A stretch of 64,000 nucleotides of DNA from Granulosicoccus sp045110515. Lineage in GTDB: Bacteria > Pseudomonadota > Gammaproteobacteria > Granulosicoccales > Granulosicoccaceae. The position numbers and the translations under genes are program-made. The stretch is taken from positions 1-64,000 of the forward strand of contig JBGCGD010000061.1 of NCBI GenBank assembly GCA_045110515.1, written 5' to 3'. Within the stretch, counting starts at the first letter, position 1. Each line of letters opens with the position of its first letter. This document shows, in pieces, positions 17,757 through 26,302 of the stretch. Below the pieces are notes generated by a model. That model was not told the origin of the DNA and ran no database searches. It saw nothing but the letters and a program-made list of their open reading frames with translations.

Positions 17757-17761
17757 TGCTC

Positions 17762-18520
17762 CTACTGCTCCTCTGCGCGATCGTCGTACCCTACTAAACG
17801 AGAGTAGGACAACATTCCTTCCCGGCCAGCCGTAGGAGAATTTTCCAAGTGCTGTGACAAGAACTTGTTCAGACGTTTTTCATCAGACACACGCTCGGAA
17901 GTTTGTGGAGAAACCCAGTATGAACCGGTATTGGACACAAACTCGACTTCGGGCAATGGCGCACCCTCAGGCTGCTGCGAAAATACATCGACAGCATCCA
18001 CTGCAGCTGGCGTATTGGCAGTGACAGAGACGTTGCCAGTTTCTAGAGATTCCTGCCCCTGATAAACATTCACACCCACCACTGTTACCAAGGCAACACT
18101 GGCTGCAAGAGCGAACCCGGTAAGCCCCGTTCCAAAAGAAGCTGATTTCTTAACAGCCTGTGACTTATCTCTAGCTTGACTGATATCTGCAACGGTGTCG
18201 GTAGTTGCAGCAGTAGATTCTTCACGAGATACAGAATCAGCTGGCACCTGCTCAGCAGAGCCTGCGAATGGGGTTATATTGCTGTACGTAGGCTCATCAG
18301 CGATGGCGGCACAGATGCTAGAGACGAGTTTGTTGTCGACCTCTACAGGTTCTGAGTTAATCACATCACGAATTAGATGGTAACGAGTCCATTTGCTCCG
18401 CAATACGTCATCGTCACAGATACCGGCGACACAATCGGATGGATTTAAGCCGTCCCACTCGCCGTCCATTAACTGCGACAGTTGTTCTTCGTTCATCGGT
18501 GGAAGATTTGAATTAGTCAT
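17762..18520 (-). CDS. mucA: anti-sigma-E factor MucA/RseA
   Basis: Inner-membrane anti-sigma factor that holds sigma-E. The cytoplasmic N-terminal domain matches RseA (NEEQLSQLMDGEWD, RSKWTRYHLIRDVI, about residues 8-50). An acidic and Ser/Thr-rich linker leads to one membrane segment (FALAASVALVTVVGVNVY, about residues 135-155) and a periplasmic tail that contacts MucB. It lies three bases behind rpoE. At 252 residues it is somewhat longer than E. coli RseA because of the linker. Confidence 0.92.
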   Translation of the reverse strand: MTNSNLPPMNEEQLSQLMDGEWDGLNPSDCVAGICDDDVLRSKWTRYHLIRDVINSEPVEVDNKLVSSICAAIADEPTYSNITPFAGSAEQVPADSVSREESTAATTDTVADISQARDKSQAVKKSASFGTGLTGFALAASVALVTVVGVNVYQGQESLETGNVSVTANTPAAVDAVDVFSQQPEGAPLPEVEFVSNTGSYWVSPQTSERVSDEKRLNKFLSQHLENSPTAGREGMLSYSRLVGYDDRAEEQ

Positions 18521-18523
18521 ACC

Positions 18524-19111
18524 TTACCTGCGCTTTTCATCGAGCAATGGCTCGAGGTTAGTATCAATGGCTTCTCGGGCTCGGAAAATCCGAGATCGAA
18601 CTGTACCTATTGGACAATCCATGGCTTCAGCAATTTCTTCGTAGGACATACCGTCGAACTCGCGAAGCGTGATTGCCGTTCGTAGATCTTCAGGTAACAG
18701 TTCGATGGTTTCTTGCACAACGCGTGCAATTTCCTCAGTGGCCATGACCCGATCCGGACTGGCGTTCTCACGCAGGGCGACACCGCTATCGAATTGCTCG
18801 GCATCTGCCGCATCAATACCGCTGTCGCTGATTTTACGGCTGCGAGTAACCAGATGATTTTTAGCCGTGTTGATGGCTATACGATAAAGCCAAGTGTAAA
18901 ACGCACTGTCGCCTCGGAAGTTTTTCAACCCGCGGTATGCTTTTATAAACGCTTCTTGGGTTACGTCCTGAGATTCATGCACGTCGTGCACATAACGAGT
19001 CACTAAATGACCGATCTTGTGCTGGTACTTGAGCACCAACAGGTCGAAGGCCGACTTGTCCCCACGCTGAACCCGCTGAACGAGCGCCAGATCTATTTCT
19101 TTGTCACTCAA
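18524..19111 (-). CDS. rpoE: RNA polymerase sigma factor RpoE (AlgU)
   Basis: Extracytoplasmic-function sigma factor for envelope stress. Region 2 carries the near-invariant FRGDSAFYTWLYRIAINTAKN; region 4 has LPEDLRTAITLREFDGMSYEEIA and CPIGTVRSRIFRARE. The start is placed at TTG 19111: a GGAG lies eight bases upstream, the product begins SDKEIDLALVQRVQ like other RpoE proteins, and the length (195 residues) matches E. coli (191). A longer frame from ATG 19213 would begin at about the transcription start of the sigma-E-like promoter listed separately. First gene of the mucABCD series. Confidence 0.94.
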   Translation of the reverse strand: MSDKEIDLALVQRVQRGDKSAFDLLVLKYQHKIGHLVTRYVHDVHESQDVTQEAFIKAYRGLKNFRGDSAFYTWLYRIAINTAKNHLVTRSRKISDSGIDAADAEQFDSGVALRENASPDRVMATEEIARVVQETIELLPEDLRTAITLREFDGMSYEEIAEAMDCPIGTVRSRIFRAREAIDTNLEPLLDEKRR

Positions 19112-19216
19112 TGCTTTCGCTCCCCGAGCGATTCGAGGTGCTGTAAGTGGCACCGTATTCGAAGCGAGAATCATATCAGTTATGTGTCCGTCTGCGCCCA
19201 TTGGCCTGTTCACTTC

Positions 19217-19243
19217 TATGACAACAATTCTCGGTATAGTTCA
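19217..19243 (-). promoter_or_regulatory. candidate sigma-E-dependent promoter of rpoE
   Basis: On the minus strand TGAACTA (19243-19237) is followed after 15 bases by TCATA (19221-19217). This resembles the sigma-E consensus (GAACTT, 15-17 bases, TCTGA or TCAAA), with one or two mismatches in each box. Sigma-E autoregulates its own operon in known relatives, so the site is in the expected place. Confidence 0.42.
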
Positions 19244-19289
19244 CGCCTGATGCTATGAAAATGTTGTACACCCCTCAAAATCATATTGG

Positions 19290-20138
19290 ATGGAAAAATT
19301 CCTCATGTCTCTTTCAGTTGTCTCAAACGCTTCGGAGCTCGCCGAACTTCTTAATCAATCTCTTGCGACGGCGGCAACACTACGTGACGCACGCATTTGT
19401 CTGGTGGATTTGCGCTCTCCAGAGGCTTATGCGGCTGGACACATTCCAGGTGCAGTTTCCGGCAACGCGGCGTTATTGAATCGCGCAGAACCTCCTATGG
19501 GAGGGCTGATGCCGGAACCCGATGCGGTTAACACGTTACTCGCGCAAATCGGGGCCAACTTGGGCGACCAGATCATTGCCTATGACGGCGGCAAAGAAAC
19601 GGCAGCCGCTCGTCTCGTTTGGGTTTTGGACGCCTACGGATACGAAGTGGGCAGTTGGCTAAGTGGTGGGTTTAATGATTGGCAGTCTCAGGGCCTACCC
19701 ATTACGACAGAGCCCAGCAAGGCATCACCCGGGGATTTAGTGCTGTCTCCAATCGGCGACAATGTCATTTCAGCCGAACAACTCATGCAGATATTGAATG
19801 AAGACTCGGTGAAAATTCTGGATGTGCGAACGCCTGGAGAGTTTGCTGGTACCGATGTACGCAGTGCGCGAGGGGGACACGTTCCGGGTGCCAGTCATAT
19901 TGAATGGACCTCACAACTGGATGAAAAGGGTCGCCTGTTGCCCGACGAAATACTGGAAGCGCAACTCGAGAAAGCGAGCATTAAATCGGACGACACCGTT
20001 ATTGTGTATTGCCAGACTCATCAGCGATCAGCAGTGACATACGTCGCCCTAAAAAACCTGGGGTTTAGCGATGTCAGAGCGCTCGACGGGGCATGGTCGA
20101 ACTGGGGCAATCGAACCGACACACCCATCGAATCTTGA
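19290..20138 (+). CDS. two-domain rhodanese-type sulfurtransferase
   Basis: Thiosulfate or mercaptopyruvate sulfurtransferase relative with two rhodanese domains. The N-terminal domain (residues 1-140) has the fold motifs VDLRSPEAYAAGHIPGA but no catalytic Cys (IIAYDGG stands at that place). The C-terminal domain (150-280) has ILDVRTPGEFAG, GHVPGASHI and the active-site loop VYCQTHQRS with the persulfide Cys. A second ATG at 19305 is equally possible as start. In related genomes a similar gene lies near psd, rsgA and orn; psd is missing here. Confidence 0.88.
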   Translation: MEKFLMSLSVVSNASELAELLNQSLATAATLRDARICLVDLRSPEAYAAGHIPGAVSGNAALLNRAEPPMGGLMPEPDAVNTLLAQIGANLGDQIIAYDGGKETAAARLVWVLDAYGYEVGSWLSGGFNDWQSQGLPITTEPSKASPGDLVLSPIGDNVISAEQLMQILNEDSVKILDVRTPGEFAGTDVRSARGGHVPGASHIEWTSQLDEKGRLLPDEILEAQLEKASIKSDDTVIVYCQTHQRSAVTYVALKNLGFSDVRALDGAWSNWGNRTDTPIES

Positions 20139-20147
20139 ACACATACG

Positions 20148-21023
20148 TCAGATGTCGGCAAGCTTTCGATAGTTGTCATAGCGCCAAGATGCTATCTCGC
20201 CATTGCGCAACCCCTCTTGCACAGCGCAAGCAGGTTCAACGGTATGCGAACAGTCGCCGAATCGACACGATTCGGCGGCTCGGGCCAGCTCATGGAAACC
20301 CTGTCGCAGTGTTTGCTTGGCAAAATGTGAAACCGAGTATTGCCTGACACCTGGAGAATCTATGATGGCACCACTTCCAGGCAAGTCGTACCAAAATGTG
20401 ACTGATGTTGTGTGGGAGCCCAGCCCTGTTGCTTCTGAAACGGCGCCCACGACCAAATCCCGATCGGGTAAAAGACGCTGAATAATAGATGACTTACCGA
20501 CGCCACTTGCACCTACCAATGTAAAGGTACAGTCCTTTAGTTCATTGAGTAATGGCTGAATGCCATCTGAGGTTTTTGTATCGACAAGAACCGCTTTGTA
20601 GCCCACCTGTCGATAGGTCGCTATGAGTTTTTCGGCCTCATCACGCTCCTCGCTGCTCATACGATCAGCTTTATTGAAAATGATGAGAGCATTAACGCCG
20701 GCTTGGTGAGCCGCCAAACAAAATTGATCAATGAGCAAGGTATCAATGCCAGGCGGACTGGCCGAAACTATTCCCAAATGCGTCAAATTGGCGGCTAGCG
20801 GCTTCACCCAATGCCTGTCTGCTCTTTCCAGTACAGTTTGGCGCGGCATTAAGGCTTGAACACGCAGCCGACCATCATCCCTGAAACACTCAATTTTGTC
20901 CCCCGCCACCATAAGAGGCACACTTCGCAAAGGATAAGCCTGCTCGACGGCTACCTCTCCATCGACCTGAACCGCTACCGTCTTTTTAAAGTTTGCGATG
21001 ACACGCGCTGAGATCGTTACCAT
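20148..21023 (-). CDS. rsgA: ribosome small subunit biogenesis GTPase RsgA
   Basis: Circularly permuted GTPase that checks late 30S assembly. An N-terminal OB-like domain is followed by the permuted motifs: G4 FNKADR, then G1 GASGVGKSS, G3 DSPGVRQY, and a C-terminal zinc site formed by CRFGDCSHTVEPAC. Start set at ATG 21023 (MVTISARVI); a TTG at 21041 would add six residues. It lacks the longer basic N-terminus of E. coli RsgA. Divergent from orn, convergent with the sulfurtransferase gene. Confidence 0.94.
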   Translation of the reverse strand: MVTISARVIANFKKTVAVQVDGEVAVEQAYPLRSVPLMVAGDKIECFRDDGRLRVQALMPRQTVLERADRHWVKPLAANLTHLGIVSASPPGIDTLLIDQFCLAAHQAGVNALIIFNKADRMSSEERDEAEKLIATYRQVGYKAVLVDTKTSDGIQPLLNELKDCTFTLVGASGVGKSSIIQRLLPDRDLVVGAVSEATGLGSHTTSVTFWYDLPGSGAIIDSPGVRQYSVSHFAKQTLRQGFHELARAAESCRFGDCSHTVEPACAVQEGLRNGEIASWRYDNYRKLADI

Positions 21024-21232
21024 ATTGAGCTGACACGACAACTTGAGGCATTGGATGAGAAAGTCTCAACACGGCAATTGCACGATGTATGCTTAATGGT
21101 ATTACAGCTTTTCAATGGCTTAGCTATTCTCACTTGACGCATCATTAAGCTTTGCTGAGCAAACAATGCTGGCAATTGCGCTGTGATCAACAATACTCGT
21201 TAGTTGCGAAAAATATAAAAAGAGACAATTTG

Positions 21233-21778
21233 ATGTCAATAAACAACGACAATCTCATTTGGGTCGATTTGGAAATGACCGGACTCGAGCCCGATGTAGA
21301 CACCATAATAGAGATTGCCACCATAGTGACTGATTCACAGCTTAACACTCTGGCTGAAGGCCCTGTCATCGCGATACACGTTGATGATGATCGCTTGCTG
21401 GCTATGGACGATTGGAACACGGAACATCACACCGCCTCCGGCCTGGTGGATCGTGTGCGAGCTAGCCAATACACCTTGGATGCAGCCAGCACAGAGACCA
21501 TCGATTTTCTGAAAAATTGGGTTGATGCCGGCAAGAGTCCAATGTGTGGAAACAGCATCGGGCAGGATCGTCGATTCATGGTCAAGTATATGCCGACCCT
21601 TGAAGCGTTTTTCCACTACCGCAATGTAGACGTCAGCTCTATCAAAGAGCTTGTCAAGCGTTGGCAGCCCTCAATCAGTGACGGTTTTTCAAAAGAGAAT
21701 ACCCATTTGGCGCTGGATGATATTCGCGAAAGCATCGCCGAACTTCGGTACTACCGGGAGCAAATTTTTACCATTTAG
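21233..21778 (+). CDS. orn: oligoribonuclease
   Basis: DEDDh exonuclease that degrades RNA di- to pentanucleotides and pGpG. Residues match the family: WVDLEMTGLEPDVDTIIEIA (first acidic pair), the GNSIGQDRRFM segment, and HLALDDIRESIAEL at the end. Start at ATG 21233 gives 181 residues, the same as E. coli; an upstream in-frame TTG at 21152 is not needed. Divergent from rsgA, the usual neighbour. Confidence 0.95.
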   Translation: MSINNDNLIWVDLEMTGLEPDVDTIIEIATIVTDSQLNTLAEGPVIAIHVDDDRLLAMDDWNTEHHTASGLVDRVRASQYTLDAASTETIDFLKNWVDAGKSPMCGNSIGQDRRFMVKYMPTLEAFFHYRNVDVSSIKELVKRWQPSISDGFSKENTHLALDDIRESIAELRYYREQIFTI

Positions 21779-21898
21779 CGCATAAAATTACGCGGGTGTC
21801 AGTAAACTGCCGGAATCTTAGAAAAATTAGTGAAAAAAATGAATTTTCAGGCTTATTTTTATGCTTTTAAGGCTTGACGGGAGCAAAAATACGCGTCG

Positions 21899-21907
21899 TT
21901 ATGCACA
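21899..21907 (+). promoter_or_regulatory. DnaA box (TTATGCACA)
   Basis: TTATGCACA fits the general DnaA box consensus TTWTNCACA. It lies at the left side of the gene-free region between orn and icd, 170-220 bases from the main cluster of boxes. A single nine-base match would be weak on its own; the cluster gives it weight. Confidence 0.45.
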
Positions 21908-21983
21908 GGTAAAATAAAAGTTGATGGAGTTCAAATTATGTTGTATGTAGAAGCTCGCCTACTTTAAGAATGCACCGTAACCC

Positions 21984-22028
21984 ATTGTTTATATTAATTT
22001 TATAGTGTTTGTTCAAATTATAAACAAT
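21984..22028. repeat. AT-rich inverted repeat, duplex-unwinding-like
   Basis: ATTGTTTATA (21984-21993) and TATAAACAAT (22019-22028) are exact inverted copies with a 25-base AT-rich spacer. The stretch 21980-22030 is almost all A/T. It lies about 50 bases to the left of the DnaA box cluster. Confidence 0.5.
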
Positions 22029-22075
22029 CTAACAAAAGCGTTACAGGACGTGGGTTTGCTCCTCCAATTCGCATT

Positions 22076-22119
22076 TCATCCACAACCTTATCCACAGATT
22101 TTGTGGATAACGTGCATAA
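22076..22119. promoter_or_regulatory. cluster of DnaA boxes between orn and icd
   Basis: In 44 bases: TCATCCACA at 22076 (one mismatch), perfect TTATCCACA at 22088-22096, perfect reverse TGTGGATAA at 22102-22110, and reverse CGTGCATAA at 22111-22119 (two mismatches from TTATCCACA). The two perfect boxes face each other around GATTT and also form a 9-bp stem. This is a strong DnaA binding site by consensus. Whether it is an origin, a DnaA-titrating site or a regulator of icd or orn cannot be told from sequence. The whole gap 21779-22274 holds no convincing gene. Confidence 0.65.
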
Positions 22120-22230
22120 CTTGCGTCAAGATAATGTGGTTACGATTTAATTCCCATCTTAAGGCGTCAATATTTTACTTATTTGACGCGTATGCGCCTG
22201 TTGCCAGGCGAGGTATTTGAGAGGAACTAA

Positions 22231-22256
22231 TCACCTCCGCAGCTAAGCGGAGGTGA
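22231..22256 (-). terminator. hairpin behind icd
   Basis: TCACCTCCGC, loop AGCTAA, GCGGAGGTGA: a perfect 10-bp GC-rich stem just downstream of the icd stop (icd reads leftward). No good T-run follows on either strand, so it may be a terminator or an mRNA-stabilising 3' stem. Confidence 0.55.
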
Positions 22257-22274
22257 TATACAAAACGCTAAAAA

Positions 22275-24503
22275 TCAGACGGCCGCTAAGAGCGCGTTAA
22301 ACGTGGAGCTTGGTCGCATGATCTGCTCGCACTTTTCGATGCTCGGGCGATAATATCCGCCGATATCGACAGGCTTGCCCTGCACTTCATTCAACTCAGC
22401 AACAATTGCAGCCTCGTTTTGAATTAAGGCCTCAGCCAGGCTTGCAAACTGCGTTTTCAATTCAGCATCGTCGTCCTGCTCGCTCAGTGCTTCAGCCCAG
22501 TACATAGCCAGGTAAAAATGACTACCGCGATTATCTAGCTCCTTGACTCGCCTGGAGGGTGATTTACCTTCCAGTAGCAGTTTACTGGTTGCCAAATCGA
22601 GTGTGGTTGCCAGCACCTGAGCACGTGCAATGTTTTCCGTTTCAGCAAAGTGTTCCAGCGAAACAGCTATGGCAAGAAATTCCCCTAGTGAGTCCCAACG
22701 TAAATGATTTTCTTCAACAAGCTGTTCGACGTGTTTCGGAGCGGAGCCGCCTGCGCCGGTCTCAAACAAACCACCGCCGTTCATTAGCGGAACGATGGAG
22801 AGCATCTTGGCACTGGTGCCGAGTTCAAGGATCGGAAACAGGTCTGTGAGGTAGTCTCTAAGGACGTTACCCGTGACTGATATCGTGTCCTTTCCTTCTT
22901 TTAAACGGAGCATGGAGAAGCGTGTCGCCTCAGCCGGAGTCATAATGCTGATATCCAGCCCACCTGTATCATGGTCAGCGAGATATTCATTCACTTTACT
23001 AATAAGTTGTGCGTCATGGGCTCTTGTAGCATCCAGCCAGAAAACAGCCGGGCTACCTGTCGCTTTCGCACGAGATACTGCAAGACGGACCCAGTCTCTA
23101 ACTGGTGCATCTTTGACGTTGCACATGCGCCAGATATCACCCGCTTCAACGCGATGACTCATCAGCTCGTTGCCGGATCCATCCACAACCCGCATAGTTC
23201 CGTTCATTGGAACTTCAAAGGTCTTATCGTGTGAACCGTATTCTTCAGCTTTTTGAGCCATGAGCCCCACATTCGGGACGGTACCCATAGTTGTCGGGTC
23301 AAACGCCCCATGCTCTTGACAAAAAGAGATAGCCTCCTGATAAACAGCGGCATAACAACTGTCTGGAATTACAGCCTTGGTATCCTGAAGCTGACCCGCA
23401 GCGTTCCACATTTTGCCCGATGTTCTGATCATAGCTGGCATGGATGCATCAACAATGACATCGCTAGGCACATGCAAGTTGGTTATACCTTTATCGGAGT
23501 TGACCATCGCAATGCCGGGACCGTTGGCATACGCATCTTCTATCGCTTTTTCCACTTGTGCACGCTGATCTGCGGGCATGTTTTCGATTGCACTAAGCAA
23601 ACTACCGACACCGTTGTTCGGATTTCCACCGGCAGATTCCAGTGCGTCTCCATACTCTGCAAATACATCCGCAAAATAGGCTTTCACAACGTGGCCGAAC
23701 AATATCGGGTCTGAGACCTTCATCATTGTCGCTTTTAAATGCACTGAGAAGAGCACGCCTTGCGCCTTTGCGTCTGCGATTTGCTCGGCTAAAAATTGGG
23801 TTAGCGCATTTTTGCTCATGAAGGTTGAGTCGACGATTTCACCGGCCAGCACGCCAAAATCAGGCTTCATCACAGTTACCGCACCGTCTTCAGCAACGTG
23901 TTCAATACGCACCGTGGTATCAGTGACCATGGTCACTGATTGTTCATTGGAGAAAAAATCACCCGAATCCATGCTAGCAACATGGGATTTCGAATCAGCC
24001 GTCCAGGCGCCCATTGCGTGGGGATTGGCCCGCGCATAACTTTTTACAGCGGCCGGGGCACGTCGGTCAGAGTTTCCTTCTCTAAGAACCGGATTTACCG
24101 CACTGCCTTTGACCCGATCGTACCGGGCTTTAGCATCGGTTTCAGCATCAGTACGGGGCTCGTCCGGGTAGTCGGGAATGCCAAATCCTTGCGATTGGAG
24201 CTCTTCTATCGTGGCCTTTAACTGCGGAATTGAGGCGCTGATATTTGGCAGCTTGACGATATTAGCCTCCGGTTTTACCGCCAGCGTACCCAGTTCAGCC
24301 AATGCATCATGGGTTTGTTGGTCGCTATTAAGCTGATCGTTAAATTGAGAAAGGATGCGCGCTGAGAGAGATATATCTCGTGTTTCTACAGCAATTCCCG
24401 CAGCACGAGTGAAGGTTTGAACGATGGGCAGCAAAGAATAGGTGGCCAGCGCGGGGGCTTCGTCAGTCAACGTATAGATAACTGTCGGGGTACGTTCGGT
24501 CAT
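22275..24503 (-). CDS. icd: isocitrate dehydrogenase (NADP), monomeric type
   Basis: TCA-cycle enzyme that oxidatively decarboxylates isocitrate to 2-oxoglutarate. The 742 residues and the N-terminus (IYTLTDEAPALATYSLLPI) mark the monomeric IDH-II class, unrelated in length to the 416-residue E. coli enzyme. Family segments include NPNNGVGSLLSAIENMP, ATMMKVSDPILFGH and FETGAGGSAPKHVEQ. It lies next to isocitrate lyase in the same direction, 145 bases apart with a terminator between, so the two enzymes at the isocitrate branch point sit side by side but are probably separately transcribed. Confidence 0.96.
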   Translation of the reverse strand: MTERTPTVIYTLTDEAPALATYSLLPIVQTFTRAAGIAVETRDISLSARILSQFNDQLNSDQQTHDALAELGTLAVKPEANIVKLPNISASIPQLKATIEELQSQGFGIPDYPDEPRTDAETDAKARYDRVKGSAVNPVLREGNSDRRAPAAVKSYARANPHAMGAWTADSKSHVASMDSGDFFSNEQSVTMVTDTTVRIEHVAEDGAVTVMKPDFGVLAGEIVDSTFMSKNALTQFLAEQIADAKAQGVLFSVHLKATMMKVSDPILFGHVVKAYFADVFAEYGDALESAGGNPNNGVGSLLSAIENMPADQRAQVEKAIEDAYANGPGIAMVNSDKGITNLHVPSDVIVDASMPAMIRTSGKMWNAAGQLQDTKAVIPDSCYAAVYQEAISFCQEHGAFDPTTMGTVPNVGLMAQKAEEYGSHDKTFEVPMNGTMRVVDGSGNELMSHRVEAGDIWRMCNVKDAPVRDWVRLAVSRAKATGSPAVFWLDATRAHDAQLISKVNEYLADHDTGGLDISIMTPAEATRFSMLRLKEGKDTISVTGNVLRDYLTDLFPILELGTSAKMLSIVPLMNGGGLFETGAGGSAPKHVEQLVEENHLRWDSLGEFLAIAVSLEHFAETENIARAQVLATTLDLATSKLLLEGKSPSRRVKELDNRGSHFYLAMYWAEALSEQDDDAELKTQFASLAEALIQNEAAIVAELNEVQGKPVDIGGYYRPSIEKCEQIMRPSSTFNALLAAV

Positions 24504-24604
24504 AGGTGCGTATTAGGCTGCTGAGAAACCGACAAGTTTCTGCCTAAAAGCGCACAAAATCAAGTGACCCGCCTTGGAAAGCGTTTCAACCAGGCGTTAA
24601 AGAA

Positions 24605-24639
24605 CCCATGTCGCCGCCAAAAAACAGCGGCAACATGGG
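24605..24639 (-). terminator. rho-independent terminator behind aceA
   Basis: On the minus strand CCCATGTTGCCGC, loop TGTTTTTTG, GCGGCGACATGGG, then TTCTTT. The stem is 13 bp with one mismatch. It stands 10 bases after the aceA stop and before icd. Confidence 0.75.
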
Positions 24640-24648
24640 GGCTAACAC

Positions 24649-26247
24649 TTAACCAAATTGATTCATTGTGTTGTCTTTTCCAGATGCCTTGAGTGCCTGG
24701 GCCCCTGAAAAGTACTCTTTATGGTCATCACCGATGTTGGAACCGGACATATCTTGATGCTTAACGCAGGCCAGCCCATCACGGATCTCGCGGCGTTGAA
24801 CATCACGAACATAGGCCAGCATGCCTTCTTCGCCGAAGTAATTTTTGGCCAGGGCGTCAGTCGACTGGGCCGCAGTGTGATACGTCGGCAGTGTAATCAG
24901 ATGGTGGAATATACCTGCGTTAGCAGATGCATCGGACTGGAAGGCTTGTATACGAACATCCGCCTCCGCAGCTAACTCTGATGAATCGTACTTTTCATTC
25001 ATTAGGTCATCGCGTGCATAATCATCAAGTGACTTACCTTCTTCCTGCCAGGCATCGAAAACCTGTTGGCGGAAGTTAAGCGTCCAGTTAAATGAAGGGC
25101 TGTTGTTGTAAACCAATTTTGCATTCGGAATAACTTCACGAATTCGATTTACCATGCCTGCGATTTGGCCAACGTGCGGCTTTTCAGTTTCGATCCACAG
25201 CAGATCCGCACCATTTCTTAGAGAAGTAATGCAATCTAATACGCAACGATCTTCCCCGGAGCCCTTACGAAATTGCATAAGGCCATTCGGTAGGCGAGAC
25301 GTCTTGATGGTTTTGCCACCTTGTTGGATAACGACATCGCCAGGGTTGATGTCTGCAAGTGAGGACACCTCTTCACCTTCGAGGAAGGCGTTGTACTGAT
25401 CGCCCAAATCACCAGGTGTGCGAGACACTGGAATTTTCTGCGTCAGGCCAGCACCCAGGGAATCAGTACGCGCAACGATTATTCCATCTTCCACGCCCAT
25501 CTCTAAAAACGCATAACGCAACGCATTAATTTTTGCGATGAAATCTTCATGAGGCACGGTTACTTTTCCGTCTTGATGACCACATTGCTTAACATCAGAC
25601 ACTTGGTTTTCAATTTGCAGAGCACAAGCTCCGGCTTCGATCATCTTTTTAGCCAACAGGTAGGTGGCCTCTTCATTACCGAAACCTGCATCGATGTCCG
25701 CAATAATAGGCACCACGTGTGTTTGGAAATTGTCAATTTTATCCATCGCAGCTTTTTCTGCGACCTGGTTGTTATCTGCTCGGGCTTGATCAAGCTCAGT
25801 GAACAAATGACGTAATTCTCGAGCGTCTGCTTGCTTCAGGAAGGTATAGAGCTCAGCAATAAGCTCAGGCACGGATGTTTTTTCGTGGATAGACTGATCA
25901 GGTAGAGGACCAAACTCCGAACGAAGCGCTGCAACCATCCAACCGGATAAATACAAGTAGCGCCCCTTTGTAGAACCAAAGTGTTTTTTGATCGAGATCA
26001 ATTTCTGCTGCCCGACAAACCCGTGCCAGCAACCTAAAGATTGCGTGTATTGAGCAGGATCTTTATCGTAAGCTGCCATGTCCTCACGCATGATGCCAGC
26101 GGTGTAACGCGCAATATCAAGACCCGTGCGAAAACGATTTTGCAGCTGCATCCGTGCAACATTCTCTGCATTGATAGCATCCCAGCTACTACCGTTTGAT
26201 GCGATTTTATCAGCGGCTTCAGAGACTAAAGTGCGGTACTGGTTCAT
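24649..26247 (-). CDS. aceA: isocitrate lyase (long form)
   Basis: Glyoxylate-shunt enzyme that splits isocitrate into succinate and glyoxylate. It has 532 residues, the longer subfamily seen in Pseudomonas and Acinetobacter (E. coli has 434). The active-site signature is KQCGHQDGK, with the acidic IADIDAGFGNEEATYLL segment before it and YNNSPSFNWTLNF later. A CAGGAAAG lies upstream of ATG 26247. The malate-synthase-like small gene ends 55 bases upstream in the same direction, so the two are probably one transcript. Confidence 0.96.
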   Translation of the reverse strand: MNQYRTLVSEAADKIASNGSSWDAINAENVARMQLQNRFRTGLDIARYTAGIMREDMAAYDKDPAQYTQSLGCWHGFVGQQKLISIKKHFGSTKGRYLYLSGWMVAALRSEFGPLPDQSIHEKTSVPELIAELYTFLKQADARELRHLFTELDQARADNNQVAEKAAMDKIDNFQTHVVPIIADIDAGFGNEEATYLLAKKMIEAGACALQIENQVSDVKQCGHQDGKVTVPHEDFIAKINALRYAFLEMGVEDGIIVARTDSLGAGLTQKIPVSRTPGDLGDQYNAFLEGEEVSSLADINPGDVVIQQGGKTIKTSRLPNGLMQFRKGSGEDRCVLDCITSLRNGADLLWIETEKPHVGQIAGMVNRIREVIPNAKLVYNNSPSFNWTLNFRQQVFDAWQEEGKSLDDYARDDLMNEKYDSSELAAEADVRIQAFQSDASANAGIFHHLITLPTYHTAAQSTDALAKNYFGEEGMLAYVRDVQRREIRDGLACVKHQDMSGSNIGDDHKEYFSGAQALKASGKDNTMNQFG

Positions 26248-26302
26248 TACTAGGGCTTTCCTGAATTATGTAGTAAATACGTTTACGAGGCCGTCAAGCC
26301 TG

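Noticed and set aside
22005..22220. 71-codon plus-strand frame in the gap orn-icd
   Set aside because: It runs straight through the DnaA box cluster, starts without a binding site and looks like nothing known; the DNA signals explain the conservation expected there.
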